The notes: generated by a model from the sequence alone, not told the origin. A stretch of 64,000 nucleotides of DNA from Mucilaginibacter galii (GCF_014635825.1 NZ_BMDO01000009.1:124001-188000), one strand, 5' to 3'; positions 8,501 through 17,052 are shown, counted from the first letter of the stretch. Numbers and translations are program-made.

Positions 8501-9379
8501 TTATCTGTATAATTGATAAATTTTTAAACGTAAGAAACGGTTAACAGCCATAAACGTACTGAAACCCGAAATAAAGATACCCAGCACTACCACGCCTAAA
8601 AACACGATGCCAAACTCGTAATAGTTTTGCAGAATAATAAGATCGGGTATTTGCTGGTAAGCCAGGTACAGGGTACCTACTAATAAAATAATTGCAATTA
8701 ATGCACCCAGTAAGCCATGCCAAATTCCATAAAGGAGGAATGGTTTACGGATGAAGTTTTTGGTAGCACCCACCAACTGCATTGATTTGATTAAAAAGCG
8801 CTGGGAGTATATAGCCAAACGGATAGTATTGTTAATGAGCGCTATAGATACCACCAGGAATATAGCCGTAAAACCTAACAACACCAGGGTAATGCTGGTC
8901 ATGTTCTGGTTCATTTGGTCAACCAGCGAAGTTTGGTATTTTACTTCTTTCACCAACGGATTTTTCAACAACTCAGTTTTAAAGCGGGTAATATCGGCGT
9001 TGTTGGCACGTTCGGCCTTGAGGTAAATATCAATGGATTGCGAAAGCGGATTAACCCCCAGGAACTTTACAAACTCTTCGCCCAGGTCTTTTTGCAGGTT
9101 GCGGGCAGCCAACTCCTTACTTACGTATTGAGTACGCTTCACGTAAGGGTGACCGTCTAACTGGCGCTGAAACTGCAGCACGTCGGTTTCGCGGGCACCT
9201 TCATCCACAAACACGTTCACTACCATATTTTCTTTAATGTAGCGCGATACGCCGTTGATGTGCACAATGATCAATCCCAGCATACCCACCATCAGCAGCA
9301 CCATAGCAATTCCTAAAACCGTTGAAATGTAAATGGTCTTGGTTTTTTTGGCGGCCGTACTTGCTTCAAATTCTTCCAT
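8501..9379 (-). CDS. ftsX: Cell division permease-like protein FtsX
   Basis: 292 residues with the four-helix FtsX topology: a cytoplasmic N terminus, helix 1 about residues 17-42, a periplasmic domain with VNVFVDEGARETDVLQFQRQ, and three helices in the C-terminal FtsX domain (LVLLGFTAIFLVVSIALINN onward). With FtsE it regulates septal peptidoglycan hydrolases. No ftsE is adjacent. It heads the ftsX-DUF3098-uppP unit. A near-consensus -7 box (TACCTTTA on the minus strand) lies about 50 bases upstream. Confidence 0.94.
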   Translation of the reverse strand: MEEFEASTAAKKTKTIYISTVLGIAMVLLMVGMLGLIIVHINGVSRYIKENMVVNVFVDEGARETDVLQFQRQLDGHPYVKRTQYVSKELAARNLQKDLGEEFVKFLGVNPLSQSIDIYLKAERANNADITRFKTELLKNPLVKEVKYQTSLVDQMNQNMTSITLVLLGFTAIFLVVSIALINNTIRLAIYSQRFLIKSMQLVGATKNFIRKPFLLYGIWHGLLGALIAIILLVGTLYLAYQQIPDLIILQNYYEFGIVFLGVVVLGIFISGFSTFMAVNRFLRLKIYQLYR

Positions 9380-9572
9380 ATAGTACCAGTTGGGATGCGA
9401 AATTAAAAAATCGCTTGGTTAAAGGTAAAACTTATTCATTATAAATTGAATATTGATAATTCCAATGCCTCCATTTTAACAAATTTTAACGATTATTTCA
9501 CTCCAGTCACACGCTACAATGCACTTAAACAAAGCACCGCTAATGCTGTTGATAGAGTAAATACATTAACAC

Positions 9573-9818
9573 ATGACTACTCCAGCTAACGACCATAACA
9601 AACCCTCACCTTCCGATACACCTACAGAACGCCCTAACGATAACGGAGGCGAAGCGGTAAAAAAGCGGGAAGACGAAGAATATCACGGCGATGACGCCAA
9701 CTTTGGCAACGTAGCCAAAAAACACGAACAGGACGAAGAACCCGTAAACCCCATCAAAACTCCACCCGAAGAGTTTGCCGACCCGGAAAAGGATAATCCG
9801 CCGGTGAACCCCTCCTAA
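9573..9818 (+). CDS. Small acidic low-complexity protein, unknown
   Basis: 81 residues, very hydrophilic, rich in Asp, Glu, Asn and Pro, with no hydrophobic core; probably disordered. The last residues (PPVNPS) and the stop come from the CCTCCC repeat at 9807-9881, so the original C terminus may have been different. Similar short Asp/Glu/Pro-rich proteins occur in Sphingobacteriaceae, but I cannot name a family. The frame has plausible coding character and an ATG start, yet it could be non-coding. Confidence 0.5.
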   Translation: MTTPANDHNKPSPSDTPTERPNDNGGEAVKKREDEEYHGDDANFGNVAKKHEQDEEPVNPIKTPPEEFADPEKDNPPVNPS

Positions 9819-9881
9819 CCTCCCCAAAGGGGAGGAACAAAATCTTTTCAAGTCTCCCCTTTGGGGAGATTTAGAGGGGTT
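9807..9881. repeat. CCTCCC paired inverted repeat, short form
   Basis: The left unit AACCCCTCCTAACCTCCCC and the inverted right unit GGGGAGATTTAGAGGGGTTA flank a short spacer. Each unit has an inner AAAGGGGAGG or CTCCCCTTT palindrome. It contains the stop of the 81-residue gene and touches the stop of the convergent ABC transporter (9880-9882). Confidence 0.75.
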
Positions 9882-11682
9882 ATCTCTCTATCCCTGCCGA
9901 GTTAAACTGCAGGTCGTATAATTTGCGGTAGTAGCCATTCTCTATACGCAGGAGTTCCTGGTGAGTACCCATTTCTTTGATTTCGCCGTGATCGAGTACA
10001 ATGATCTTGTCGGCCTTTTGGATGGTGCTCAAGCGGTGGGCTATAACAATAGCAGTACGGCCGTCCATCAGTTTATCAATGGCGTTTTGAATAAGGATCT
10101 CGGTTTCGGTATCTACCGAAGAAGTTGCCTCATCTAATACCAAAATGGCCGGATTGTATACCAGTGCTCGCACAAAAGAAATCAATTGCGCTTGTCCGGC
10201 CGATAAGGTAGCACCACGTTCCATTACATTATAATCATAACCGCCAGGCAGGCGTTCAATAAACTCATGGGCACCTACATCGGTAGCGGCTTTTATTATT
10301 TGCTCGCGCGTAATTGATGGATTATTGAGGCTGATGTTGTTGGCTATGGTATCTGAAAACAGGAACACATCTTGTATTACTGTGGCAATTTGCGAACGCA
10401 AAAAGTTGAGTTCGTATTCCTGAATATCAACTCCATCTACCTTAACTACGCCCTGCCCTATTTCGTAAAAACGGTTCAGAATATTAATAGTGGATGATTT
10501 ACCCGCACCGGTAGCACCTACCAAGGCCAGTGTTTCACCGGGCTGTACTACAAAATTCAGGTTTTTAAGCACCCAGTTCTCATCGTTATAGGCAAACCAT
10601 ACGTTGTTAAATTCAATATGTCCACGTAAGGTACCGGGATGCTGGGTGCCATTGTTAGGCGCGGTTTCATCGGTATCTAAAACCTTAAAAATACGGTCGG
10701 CCCCAACCATACCCATTTGCAGGGTGTTAAATTTATCGGCCAGTTGGCGTATAGGCCTGAAGAGTAAGTTGAGCAGGGTTATAAACGCCAGTATTTTACC
10801 GGGTGTTACCCCTTGCCCCGATGCGCTGAGCGATGCCATTTGCTGATCACTCAATATCCGCTTACAGCCATACCATACCAGCAAACCAATGGAGCAAGCC
10901 ACAAAAATTTCGACCACCGGGAAGAATATAGAGTAATACCAGTTAGAGCGAATGTTGGCATCGCGGTACTTTTCGTTCACCACGTTAAACTTGCGCATTT
11001 CCTGCTCCTCGCGCGAGAAGTACTGAATAATGCTGATGCCCGAAATATGCTCCTGCAAAAATGTATTCAGTTGTGCTACATGAGTTCGTACATCCTGAAA
11101 GGATGATTTAATGGCCTCTTTAAAGATATAAGTGGCTGCCAGTAAAAAAGGCAAGGGTATCAAGGTAATCAAAGTCAGCTTCCAATCCTGCGTAAGCATG
11201 TAAATGATGATGGAAACCACGAGCAGCAGATCGCCCGCTATGGAAATCAATCCCTCGCTAAATATATCAGCAATGGTTTCGAGATCAGAAACTGTACGGG
11301 TAATAAGCATACCAATAGGCGTGCGATCAAAATATTTTAACCGCAGTCCCATGATGTGGTTAAACACATGAATCCGCAAATCGCGGATAACGGATTGTCC
11401 CAGCGCATTGGTGCTGTAGGTTTGATAGTATTGTGCAATGGTTTGAATAATGAGCTGCACGATCATCAGGATAACAATGACCACCAAACCGTTGTAGTTA
11501 CCGGCCAATATGTAATCATCCAGCGCCTTTTCCATTAAAATGGGCTGCGCCAGCGATATTACGGCTATAAACACGGTCAAAAATGCAGCAATATAAAATG
11601 TGCGTTTGTATGGCCGCACATATTGCATAATGCGCGTAAGCAATTTCCAATCTAATGCTTTTCCGGTTACTGGTTGAGACAT
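9880..11682 (-). CDS. ABC exporter, fused permease and ATPase (MsbA-like)
   Basis: 600 residues. Residues 1-320 or so form a six-helix ABC exporter membrane domain. From about 355 comes the nucleotide-binding domain with Walker A GATGAGKSS, Q-loop IQDVFLF, signature LSAGQAQL, Walker B ILVLDEATSS and the switch His in IAHRLS. It would work as a dimer exporting a lipid or drug-like substrate. The LSAGQ signature differs slightly from the usual LSGGQ. Bacteroidota have several such exporters, so the substrate cannot be fixed. Its stop lies at the edge of the CCTCCC repeat. Confidence 0.9.
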   Translation of the reverse strand: MSQPVTGKALDWKLLTRIMQYVRPYKRTFYIAAFLTVFIAVISLAQPILMEKALDDYILAGNYNGLVVIVILMIVQLIIQTIAQYYQTYSTNALGQSVIRDLRIHVFNHIMGLRLKYFDRTPIGMLITRTVSDLETIADIFSEGLISIAGDLLLVVSIIIYMLTQDWKLTLITLIPLPFLLAATYIFKEAIKSSFQDVRTHVAQLNTFLQEHISGISIIQYFSREEQEMRKFNVVNEKYRDANIRSNWYYSIFFPVVEIFVACSIGLLVWYGCKRILSDQQMASLSASGQGVTPGKILAFITLLNLLFRPIRQLADKFNTLQMGMVGADRIFKVLDTDETAPNNGTQHPGTLRGHIEFNNVWFAYNDENWVLKNLNFVVQPGETLALVGATGAGKSSTINILNRFYEIGQGVVKVDGVDIQEYELNFLRSQIATVIQDVFLFSDTIANNISLNNPSITREQIIKAATDVGAHEFIERLPGGYDYNVMERGATLSAGQAQLISFVRALVYNPAILVLDEATSSVDTETEILIQNAIDKLMDGRTAIVIAHRLSTIQKADKIIVLDHGEIKEMGTHQELLRIENGYYRKLYDLQFNSAGIER

Positions 11683-11710
11683 GGTTTAATTCTATTCAGA
11701 TAGTTTATCC

Positions 11711-11801
11711 ACCATGTCATTGCGAGGAGCGGTAGCGACGTGGCAATCTCAAGGCTACCTAACGCGTGCGATTGCCACGCTATCGCTCGCAATGACATGG
11801 T
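11711..11801. repeat. Intergenic inverted repeat, GTCATTGCGAGGA family
   Basis: ACCATGTCATTGCGAGGAGC is matched at the far end by CGCTCGCAATGACATGGT, with GTGGCAATC/GATTGCCAC inside: a near-perfect 91-base inverted repeat. It lies between truA and the ABC exporter. Confidence 0.85.
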
Positions 11802-11814
11802 GAAAATAAATTGC

Positions 11815-12612
11815 TTAAATATACGGATACTTCACTTCTGTTAAATACAAACCACAGGCAGGTACAGATGTTCCGGCGTTGCTGCGATTTTTACTTTCGA
11901 TGATTTGGCGGATGCTTTCGGGCTCCATTTCCCTGCGGCCCACCATCATGCAGGTACCCACTATGGCGCGTACCATGTTACGTAAAAAGCGGTCGGCCGA
12001 AATGTGGAATACCAGCCCATCATCTTTTCTAATCCATTCAGCTCGCATTATTTTGCAGTTATTGGTTTTTACCTGCGTATTTGATTTACTAAAGCAGCTA
12101 AAATCGGTATACTCCATCATCATCCGCGCCGCCCGGTTCATCAGTTCTACATCCAGTTCGCCCTTAATTTGCCAGGAATAGTTTTGCCTGAATGGGTCTT
12201 TACTAAAATGGATATGGTACTCGTAAGAACGCAGCGTAGCATCAAACCGTGCATGCGCTTCAGCATGAACAGGGATAATACGCTTTACAACAATATCGTG
12301 CGGAAGCAGGGCGTTCAAACTTGCCAGTTCAAGCCTCCTCTCCCTAAAGGGGGAGTTTGCACCTTCCAAATCAACTTCTGCTCCCCCTTTAGGGGGCTGC
12401 GGAGGTAAGTCCAAATGCACAAAAAGCTGCCGTGCATGCACACCCGTATCGGTTCGGCCGGCACCAACAGTTTCTACCGGCTGGCGTAATAAAATGGCTA
12501 AAACCTCGTTCAGTTTTTGCTGTACAGCAATAGCGTTAGGCTGTGTTTGCCAGCCATGATAGCGGGTGCCATCGTAAGCAATTTCTAAAAAGTAGCGTTG
12601 TTGTTGCCCCAC
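11815..12612 (-). CDS. truA: tRNA pseudouridine(38-40) synthase TruA with an in-frame repeat insertion
   Basis: 265 residues. EIAYDGTRYHGWQTQPN, catalytic Asp55 in GAGRTDTGVHA, HARFDATLRSYEYHI and NMVRAIVGTCMMVGRRE identify TruA, which modifies the anticodon arm of many tRNAs. Residues 70-93 or so (PPQPPKGGAEVDLEGANSPF region) are encoded entirely by a CCTCCC-type paired repeat. In related proteins this spot is a short variable link between the VHARQLFVHLDL strand and the LNALLPHDI helix. The frame is kept, so the enzyme is probably active. No other disruption is seen. Confidence 0.95.
   Translation of the reverse strand: MGQQQRYFLEIAYDGTRYHGWQTQPNAIAVQQKLNEVLAILLRQPVETVGAGRTDTGVHARQLFVHLDLPPQPPKGGAEVDLEGANSPFRERRLELASLNALLPHDIVVKRIIPVHAEAHARFDATLRSYEYHIHFSKDPFRQNYSWQIKGELDVELMNRAARMMMEYTDFSCFSKSNTQVKTNNCKIMRAEWIRKDDGLVFHISADRFLRNMVRAIVGTCMMVGRREMEPESIRQIIESKNRSNAGTSVPACGLYLTEVKYPYI
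12332..12405. repeat. CCTCCC paired inverted repeat inside truA
   Basis: GCCTCCTCTCCCTAAAGGGG and its inverted partner CCCCCTTTAGGGGGCTGCGG flank about 25 bases. It is read as coding sequence within truA. Confidence 0.75.
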
Positions 12613-12669
12613 GGCGCAAAGTTAATAAACCCGTGATGAAGGTTAGGGTATATTTTTGGCAAACAATTT

Positions 12670-12677
12670 TATCTTTG
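12670..12677 (+). promoter_or_regulatory. -7 promoter element TATCTTTG
   Basis: TAnnTTTG match 19 bases upstream of the DUF4293 ATG at 12697. Confidence 0.55.
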
Positions 12678-12696
12678 TCGTGCTAATAGTTACATC

Positions 12697-13164
12697 ATGA
12701 TACAACGCGTACAAAGTGTTTACCTTTTTTTGGCCAGCCTGGCCATGTTTGCCCTTTATGTGGTTACCATTGCCAACAACGTTTACCTTAACGGTATACC
12801 TACGGCTATTAAGGTAACTGGCCTGTTTCAGGATGTGAACGCTATGCAAACTAACATTAAACCTTTTGTAGCGCTTACGGCCGTTACCGCTATTGTGGCT
12901 TTACTACCGTTGGCTATCATCTTCTTTTTCCGCAACCGTAAACGCCAGATCACCCTGTGCTATAGCGCTGTACTGGTCATTATTGGTCACAGTTTTTGGC
13001 TGGCACAAACGGTTAAAAACGCTACCGACGGCATTATGCTAAAAAGCAGCAACTTCGGTGTTGGCTTATTCCTGCCTTGTATCGCTATCCTGCTTATGTT
13101 TTTGGCTATAAAATCTATTAAGAAAGATGAAGCACTGGTAAAATCGGCTGATAGGTTAAGGTAA
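12697..13164 (+). CDS. DUF4293 membrane protein
   Basis: 155 residues with four hydrophobic helices and the typical start MIQRVQSVYLFLASLAMFAL. The second helix pair begins near FVALTAVTAIVALLPLAIIF and is followed by RNRKRQ. DUF4293 proteins are Bacteroidota-specific inner-membrane proteins of unknown function. The gene is divergent from truA and precedes the DEAD-box helicase. Confidence 0.85.
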   Translation: MIQRVQSVYLFLASLAMFALYVVTIANNVYLNGIPTAIKVTGLFQDVNAMQTNIKPFVALTAVTAIVALLPLAIIFFFRNRKRQITLCYSAVLVIIGHSFWLAQTVKNATDGIMLKSSNFGVGLFLPCIAILLMFLAIKSIKKDEALVKSADRLR

Positions 13165-13257
13165 TTAATAAACCAACAATATCAGATAACGGCTAAGAAC
13201 CTGTTTTTCAGAAAAGTAGCCAAACGCGGTCATTAGTATCTCATTTTCAATTACCTA

Positions 13258-13288
13258 TTTGAAATGATGGCAATTTTACATACCTTTG
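13258..13288 (+). promoter_or_regulatory. Full Bacteroidota promoter TTTG-N19-TACCTTTG
   Basis: TTTG at 13258-13261, a 19-base spacer, then TACCTTTG at 13281-13288: both elements and the spacing match the Bacteroidota primary-sigma consensus. It drives the DEAD-box helicase gene. Confidence 0.8.
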
Positions 13289-13292
13289 CACT

Positions 13293-13317
13293 CGATTTGG
13301 CGATGTTGCCAAATTCG
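13293..13317 (+). promoter_or_regulatory. 5'-terminal hairpin of the helicase leader
   Basis: ATTTGGC, loop GATGTT, GCCAAAT, with flanking CG/CG pairs. It begins about where transcription should start and ends 13 bases before the ATG at 13330. It may stabilise the mRNA or tune translation, for example with temperature; this is inference. Confidence 0.5.
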
Positions 13318-13329
13318 TTATTTTAATTC

Positions 13330-15165
13330 ATGAACAACCCATTTATTGAACTGGGAATCCGTCATGATATTGTTAATGCCATCACTGAGTTAGGGTTCGA
13401 AAACCCAACGCCAATCCAGGAACAGTCAATTCCGGTATTGTTAACAGGCAGCAACGATTTTGTCGGATTAGCCCAAACCGGGACCGGAAAAACTGCTGCT
13501 TTTGGCTTACCATTATTGGAACTGCTGGATTTTGAAGAAAATTATCCACAGGCACTTATTCTGTGCCCTACACGTGAACTTTGTTTACAAATCACCAATG
13601 ATTTGAAAAACTACTCTAAAAACATGAAGAACGTTAGCGTTGTTGCTGTTTATGGAGGTGCCAGTATTTCAGATCAGTTACGCCAAATTAAACGCGGCGT
13701 ACAGATTGTTGTTGCTACCCCGGGCCGTATGCTCGATATTATCAACCGCAAGGCTATTGATTTTTCGCAGGTACAGTTTGTAGTATTGGATGAAGCTGAT
13801 GAAATGCTCAACATGGGCTTTCAGGAAGACATTGACAGTATCTTATCCACCACGCCCGAGGATAAAAAAACATGGCTGTTTTCGGCCACTATGCCAAGCG
13901 AGGTTCGCCGCATAGCTAAGAAGTACATGACCGATCCTTTTGAGCTCACCATGGGCGAAAAGAACACCGGAAATGTGAACATTGAGCATGAGTACTATGT
14001 AGTACGTGCCCGTGACAAATACGCTGCATTTAAACGCATCGTTGATTTTAACCCCGAGATTTTTGGTATCGTATTTTGCCGTACCAAAATTGAAACTCAG
14101 GAAATTGCTGAGTCATTAGCTAAAGACGGTTACAATGCCGATGCTTTACACGGCGACCTTTCGCAGCAACAACGCGACAAGGTAATGAAACGCTACCGCG
14201 AGCGTGGTTTGCAGTTGCTAATTGCAACTGATGTAGCCGCCCGTGGTATTGATGTTAACGATGTTACTCACGTTATTAACTACTCATTACCCGATGAAAT
14301 AGAGAACTATACCCACCGTAGCGGACGTACGGGCCGTGCCGGTAAAACAGGTATTTCTATTGCCATTGTTAACTCTAAGGAAATTGGTAAAATACGCCAG
14401 ATAGAACGTGTTATTGGCAAAAAATTTATTAAAGCCGAAATTCCAACCGGTTTTGATGTTTGCGAAAAACAACTGTTTGGCCTGATACATAAGGTACATA
14501 ACGTTGAAATAAACGAGCAACAAATTGAGCAGTACTTACCTCGTATTTACGATGAGTTTGCCGATTTAAGCAAAGAAGACCTGATTAAACGTTTTGCTTC
14601 TATTGAGTTTAACAGCTTCTTAGAATATTACAAAAATGCACCGGATCTTAACGCTGTTGAAGATACCCGCTTTACCCGCGATGGTGCTCCAGGCGAGCGC
14701 CCTCAACGTGGCAACCGTGGCGACTTTACCCGTTTGTTTATCAACTTAGGTTCGGTAGACGGATTTAGCCGCGGCGATTTGTTAGGTTATTTCTGTAACC
14801 AAACCGGTATTGTTGGCCGTACCATTGGTAAAATTGACGTTAAGGGTGTTTACTCTTTCCTGGAAGTTGCCAATGAAGATTCGGAAAAAGCTTTTGCCAG
14901 CTTTAAAGATGCTCAATTTAAAGGCCGCGAGGTTAGAATTGAAGTATCGGCAGCAGGTGGCGAAGGCGACCGTGGCGAAAGCCGTGGTAGCTATGGTGGC
15001 GGTGGTTACAAAAAACGCGAAGGCGGCAGCTATAGCGGCGGCGGCAATCGTCGTGAAGGTGGCAGCAGCAACCGTAGTGCCGAAAGAGGTAGCTCTGGTG
15101 GCGGATTCCGCGACTTTTCGGGCAAAAGCCGTGAAGACCGTGGCGAGCGCCGTAGAAAATACTAA
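13330..15165 (+). CDS. DEAD-box ATP-dependent RNA helicase (CsdA/DbpA-like)
   Basis: 611 residues. The helicase core carries AQTGTGKT (motif I), PTREL (Ia), DEAD (II), SAT (III) and HRSGRTGRAG (VI). After about residue 460 comes a DbpA-type RNA-binding domain (FTRLFINLGSVDGFSRGDLL to GREVRIEVS), then a Gly/Arg/Ser-rich RGG tail of about 70 residues ending GERRRKY. Such proteins unwind structured RNA in ribosome assembly and cold adaptation. The full-consensus promoter and 5' hairpin suggest strong, possibly temperature-sensitive expression. Confidence 0.94.
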   Translation: MNNPFIELGIRHDIVNAITELGFENPTPIQEQSIPVLLTGSNDFVGLAQTGTGKTAAFGLPLLELLDFEENYPQALILCPTRELCLQITNDLKNYSKNMKNVSVVAVYGGASISDQLRQIKRGVQIVVATPGRMLDIINRKAIDFSQVQFVVLDEADEMLNMGFQEDIDSILSTTPEDKKTWLFSATMPSEVRRIAKKYMTDPFELTMGEKNTGNVNIEHEYYVVRARDKYAAFKRIVDFNPEIFGIVFCRTKIETQEIAESLAKDGYNADALHGDLSQQQRDKVMKRYRERGLQLLIATDVAARGIDVNDVTHVINYSLPDEIENYTHRSGRTGRAGKTGISIAIVNSKEIGKIRQIERVIGKKFIKAEIPTGFDVCEKQLFGLIHKVHNVEINEQQIEQYLPRIYDEFADLSKEDLIKRFASIEFNSFLEYYKNAPDLNAVEDTRFTRDGAPGERPQRGNRGDFTRLFINLGSVDGFSRGDLLGYFCNQTGIVGRTIGKIDVKGVYSFLEVANEDSEKAFASFKDAQFKGREVRIEVSAAGGEGDRGESRGSYGGGGYKKREGGSYSGGGNRREGGSSNRSAERGSSGGGFRDFSGKSREDRGERRRKY

Positions 15166-15214
15166 GTTTTAGTTTTTTTGCTTCGATTAAAAGAAGCTTT
15201 ATTTTTAGTTTGAT

Positions 15215-15241
15215 AAAAGCCTTCCTTAGGGGAGGCTTTTG
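15215..15241 (+). terminator. Terminator after the helicase gene
   Basis: AAAAGCCTTCC and GGGGAGGCTTTT pair around TTA and are followed by TGTTG. A smaller GCTTC/GAAGC hairpin with a T tract precedes it at about 15179-15205. Confidence 0.65.
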
Positions 15242-15244
15242 TTG

Positions 15245-15565
15245 TTAACGCACAAATTCAACCGCTACCGAATCAGGGTACAACAGTTTCAAATTATGAT
15301 CGTCCAGTTTTTGTATCACGAAACGGGTATAGGGCTGGTTACCTTCAAAAGAGGTAAATATGGAATCGTTTTTAATAAAGTAATCCTCGGCAACCGGTGC
15401 ATCTTCAGTCGTGATAAATTGCTTGCCGGTAATTTCGAGTTTGGTTTGGCCGTCTTTGGTTTGCCACTTCCCTTTTAAATTACTTTTTCCTGAATCGGAG
15501 CAGGCAGCCGAAAGTAATACGCAAGCGCACGCAATGTGTATAATTGTTAAAAGGTAATTTTTCAT
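15245..15565 (-). CDS. Small lipoprotein of unknown function
   Basis: 106 residues from the ATG at 15565. A longer frame exists, but MKNYLLTIIHIACACVLLSA is a clear lipoprotein signal with the lipobox LSAAC. The mature part (KGKWQTKDGQTKLEITGKQF, later YFIKNDSIFTSF) is short and beta-rich, resembling small lipocalin-like or META-like lipoproteins. Function is unknown. It faces the helicase gene tail to tail. Confidence 0.7.
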   Translation of the reverse strand: MKNYLLTIIHIACACVLLSAACSDSGKSNLKGKWQTKDGQTKLEITGKQFITTEDAPVAEDYFIKNDSIFTSFEGNQPYTRFVIQKLDDHNLKLLYPDSVAVEFVR

Positions 15566-15590
15566 GATCAAAGGCGAGATTATAAGTAAT

Positions 15591-15616
15591 AGCGTGCCCA
15601 TTTACATGAGCACGCT
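15591..15616 (-). terminator. Terminator after the basic secreted protein
   Basis: AGCGTGC and GCACGCT form the stem around a 12-base loop, in an AT-rich stretch just downstream of the stop at 15624 on the minus strand. Confidence 0.55.
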
Positions 15617-15623
15617 TATTATA

Positions 15624-15980
15624 TTATTTAATTTTCACCTTCAAATCAGATTCTTTCACATATACGTGATGTCCTTTTTTGTTCACGTAATAATATGCAG
15701 AATTTTTATCGATGTAAATGGTTTGACCACCTGGGCCAACTTTGTCTTCGTATTTTTTATCCACTACAGCAGATTTGCCTTTAGAAGCCACCTCTGCAGT
15801 TTTGCGTGCACCTTTTTTTGCACCCTTACCTACTGCTTTAGCGCCATCTTCAGCAGTGTTACCTACCGCTTTGGCACCTTTGCTTATAGCATTTCCTGTT
15901 TTTTTAATTACTTGTGCTTGAGTATCGGCAGCTACGAATAATCCGGCTGCTAATAAAGCAACTTTAATTACATTTTTCAT
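15624..15980 (-). CDS. Secreted Lys/Ala/Gly-rich basic protein
   Basis: 118 residues. The signal peptide MKNVIKVALLAAGLFVAADT ends at AQA/Q. A low-complexity basic stretch follows, with repeated GAKAVGN and GKGAKKGARK units (about residues 30-70). The C-terminal module reads VGPGGQTIYIDKNSAYYYVN and KKGHHVYVKESDLKVK. That module resembles the short basic adaptor-type repeat GPxGGxYYxNxxGxKxYV known from viral proteins, but the match is weak. It may bind DNA, polysaccharide or a negatively charged surface; the function is unknown. Confidence 0.6.
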   Translation of the reverse strand: MKNVIKVALLAAGLFVAADTQAQVIKKTGNAISKGAKAVGNTAEDGAKAVGKGAKKGARKTAEVASKGKSAVVDKKYEDKVGPGGQTIYIDKNSAYYYVNKKGHHVYVKESDLKVKIK

Positions 15981-16006
15981 GATTCAATTAAGTTAATGTA
16001 AGTACA

Positions 16007-17014
16007 CTAGCTCAATTGTTCTGCCAAACGTCTCATTTCTGTTACCGGAGAGTGTTTTTTATATAAAATACGGTACACTGCCTCACAAATAGGCATGCTT
16101 ACGGTGTACTGCTTATTTATCTGGTGTAGACAATTTACTGCATAATATCCTTCTGCAACCATATTCATCTCCAACTGGGCCGAAGTTACAGTATAGCCTT
16201 TACCTATCATGTTACCAAAAGTACGGTTGCGGCTAAACTGCGAGTAGGCGGTTACCAGCAAATCGCCCAGGTAGGCCGATTCTTTTATATCGCGGTCAAT
16301 GGGGTGTACAGCATCTACAAAATCCTTCATCTCACTTATAGCATTGGAGATGAGCACTGCTTGAAAATTATCGCCGTAACCAATGCCATGGCAAATACCA
16401 CTGGCTACTGCGTAAATATTTTTGAGTACAGCCCCATACTCAGTACCATAAATATCATCTGAAGTTGTAGTTTTAATGTACCGCGTATTTAGCATGCCGG
16501 CAAATACAGCAGCCAAATCAGCATCTTGCGAGGCTATGGTAAGGTATGAGAGTTTTTCTAACGCTACTTCTTCGGCATGACAGGGGCCACTAATAACGAG
16601 GAAATTTTTGAAGGGTACCTCAAAATATTTATGTAAAAACTCACCAATAATGAGGTTTTCATCGGGCACGATACCTTTAATGGCCGAAATTATTTTTTTA
16701 CCCGCAAAGTCGACCGCCGTAATATCGGCAAGGGCATTTTTAAGGAAAGCAGCCGGCACGTTAAGTAGAATAAAATCTGCCTTTTGTATTAATCCCTTTA
16801 AATCGGTTGCTATGTTTTGCGCAGGTACTTTAATTTCTACTGAGCTTAGGTAGTTTGGGTTATGCCCGAACTTTTGGATATCCTCTACCGCCTGGGCATT
16901 ACGCATCCACCAAAATATTTCTTTTGGGGCAGCATTATCCGTCAACATTTTGATGTTAGCCGTAGCCCAGCTTCCTCCTCCTACTACCAGTATTTTTTGC
17001 GGTTGCTCTTGCAT
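16007..17014 (-). CDS. gpsA: NAD(P)H-dependent glycerol-3-phosphate dehydrogenase GpsA
   Basis: 335 residues from the ATG at 17014. The Rossmann motif ILVVGGGSWATA, SAIKGIVPDENLI, GPCHAEEV and the catalytic lysine in GAVLKNIYAVASGI identify GpsA. It reduces dihydroxyacetone phosphate to sn-glycerol 3-phosphate for phospholipid synthesis. A longer frame from 17089 would overlap the promoter at 17053-17060 and the leader hairpin, so MQEQPQKILVVGG is the better start. It is divergent from the deacetylase gene. Confidence 0.95.
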   Translation of the reverse strand: MQEQPQKILVVGGGSWATANIKMLTDNAAPKEIFWWMRNAQAVEDIQKFGHNPNYLSSVEIKVPAQNIATDLKGLIQKADFILLNVPAAFLKNALADITAVDFAGKKIISAIKGIVPDENLIIGEFLHKYFEVPFKNFLVISGPCHAEEVALEKLSYLTIASQDADLAAVFAGMLNTRYIKTTTSDDIYGTEYGAVLKNIYAVASGICHGIGYGDNFQAVLISNAISEMKDFVDAVHPIDRDIKESAYLGDLLVTAYSQFSRNRTFGNMIGKGYTVTSAQLEMNMVAEGYYAVNCLHQINKQYTVSMPICEAVYRILYKKHSPVTEMRRLAEQLS

Positions 17015-17025
17015 GAATTTATTGC

Positions 17026-17049
17026 GCCTGTTCATTGACTTGAACAGGC
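17026..17049 (-). promoter_or_regulatory. 5' leader hairpin of gpsA
   Basis: GCCTGTTCA and TGAACAGGC form a perfect nine-base-pair stem with a six-base loop. It lies between the -7 element and the ATG at 17014, so it would be at or near the 5' end of the mRNA. Confidence 0.55.
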
Positions 17050-17052
17050 TGA

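Noticed and set aside
14810..15172. 120-codon Ala/Val/Lys-rich frame overlapping the helicase 3' end
   Set aside because: It is a frame-shifted reading of the Gly/Arg-rich tail of the helicase.
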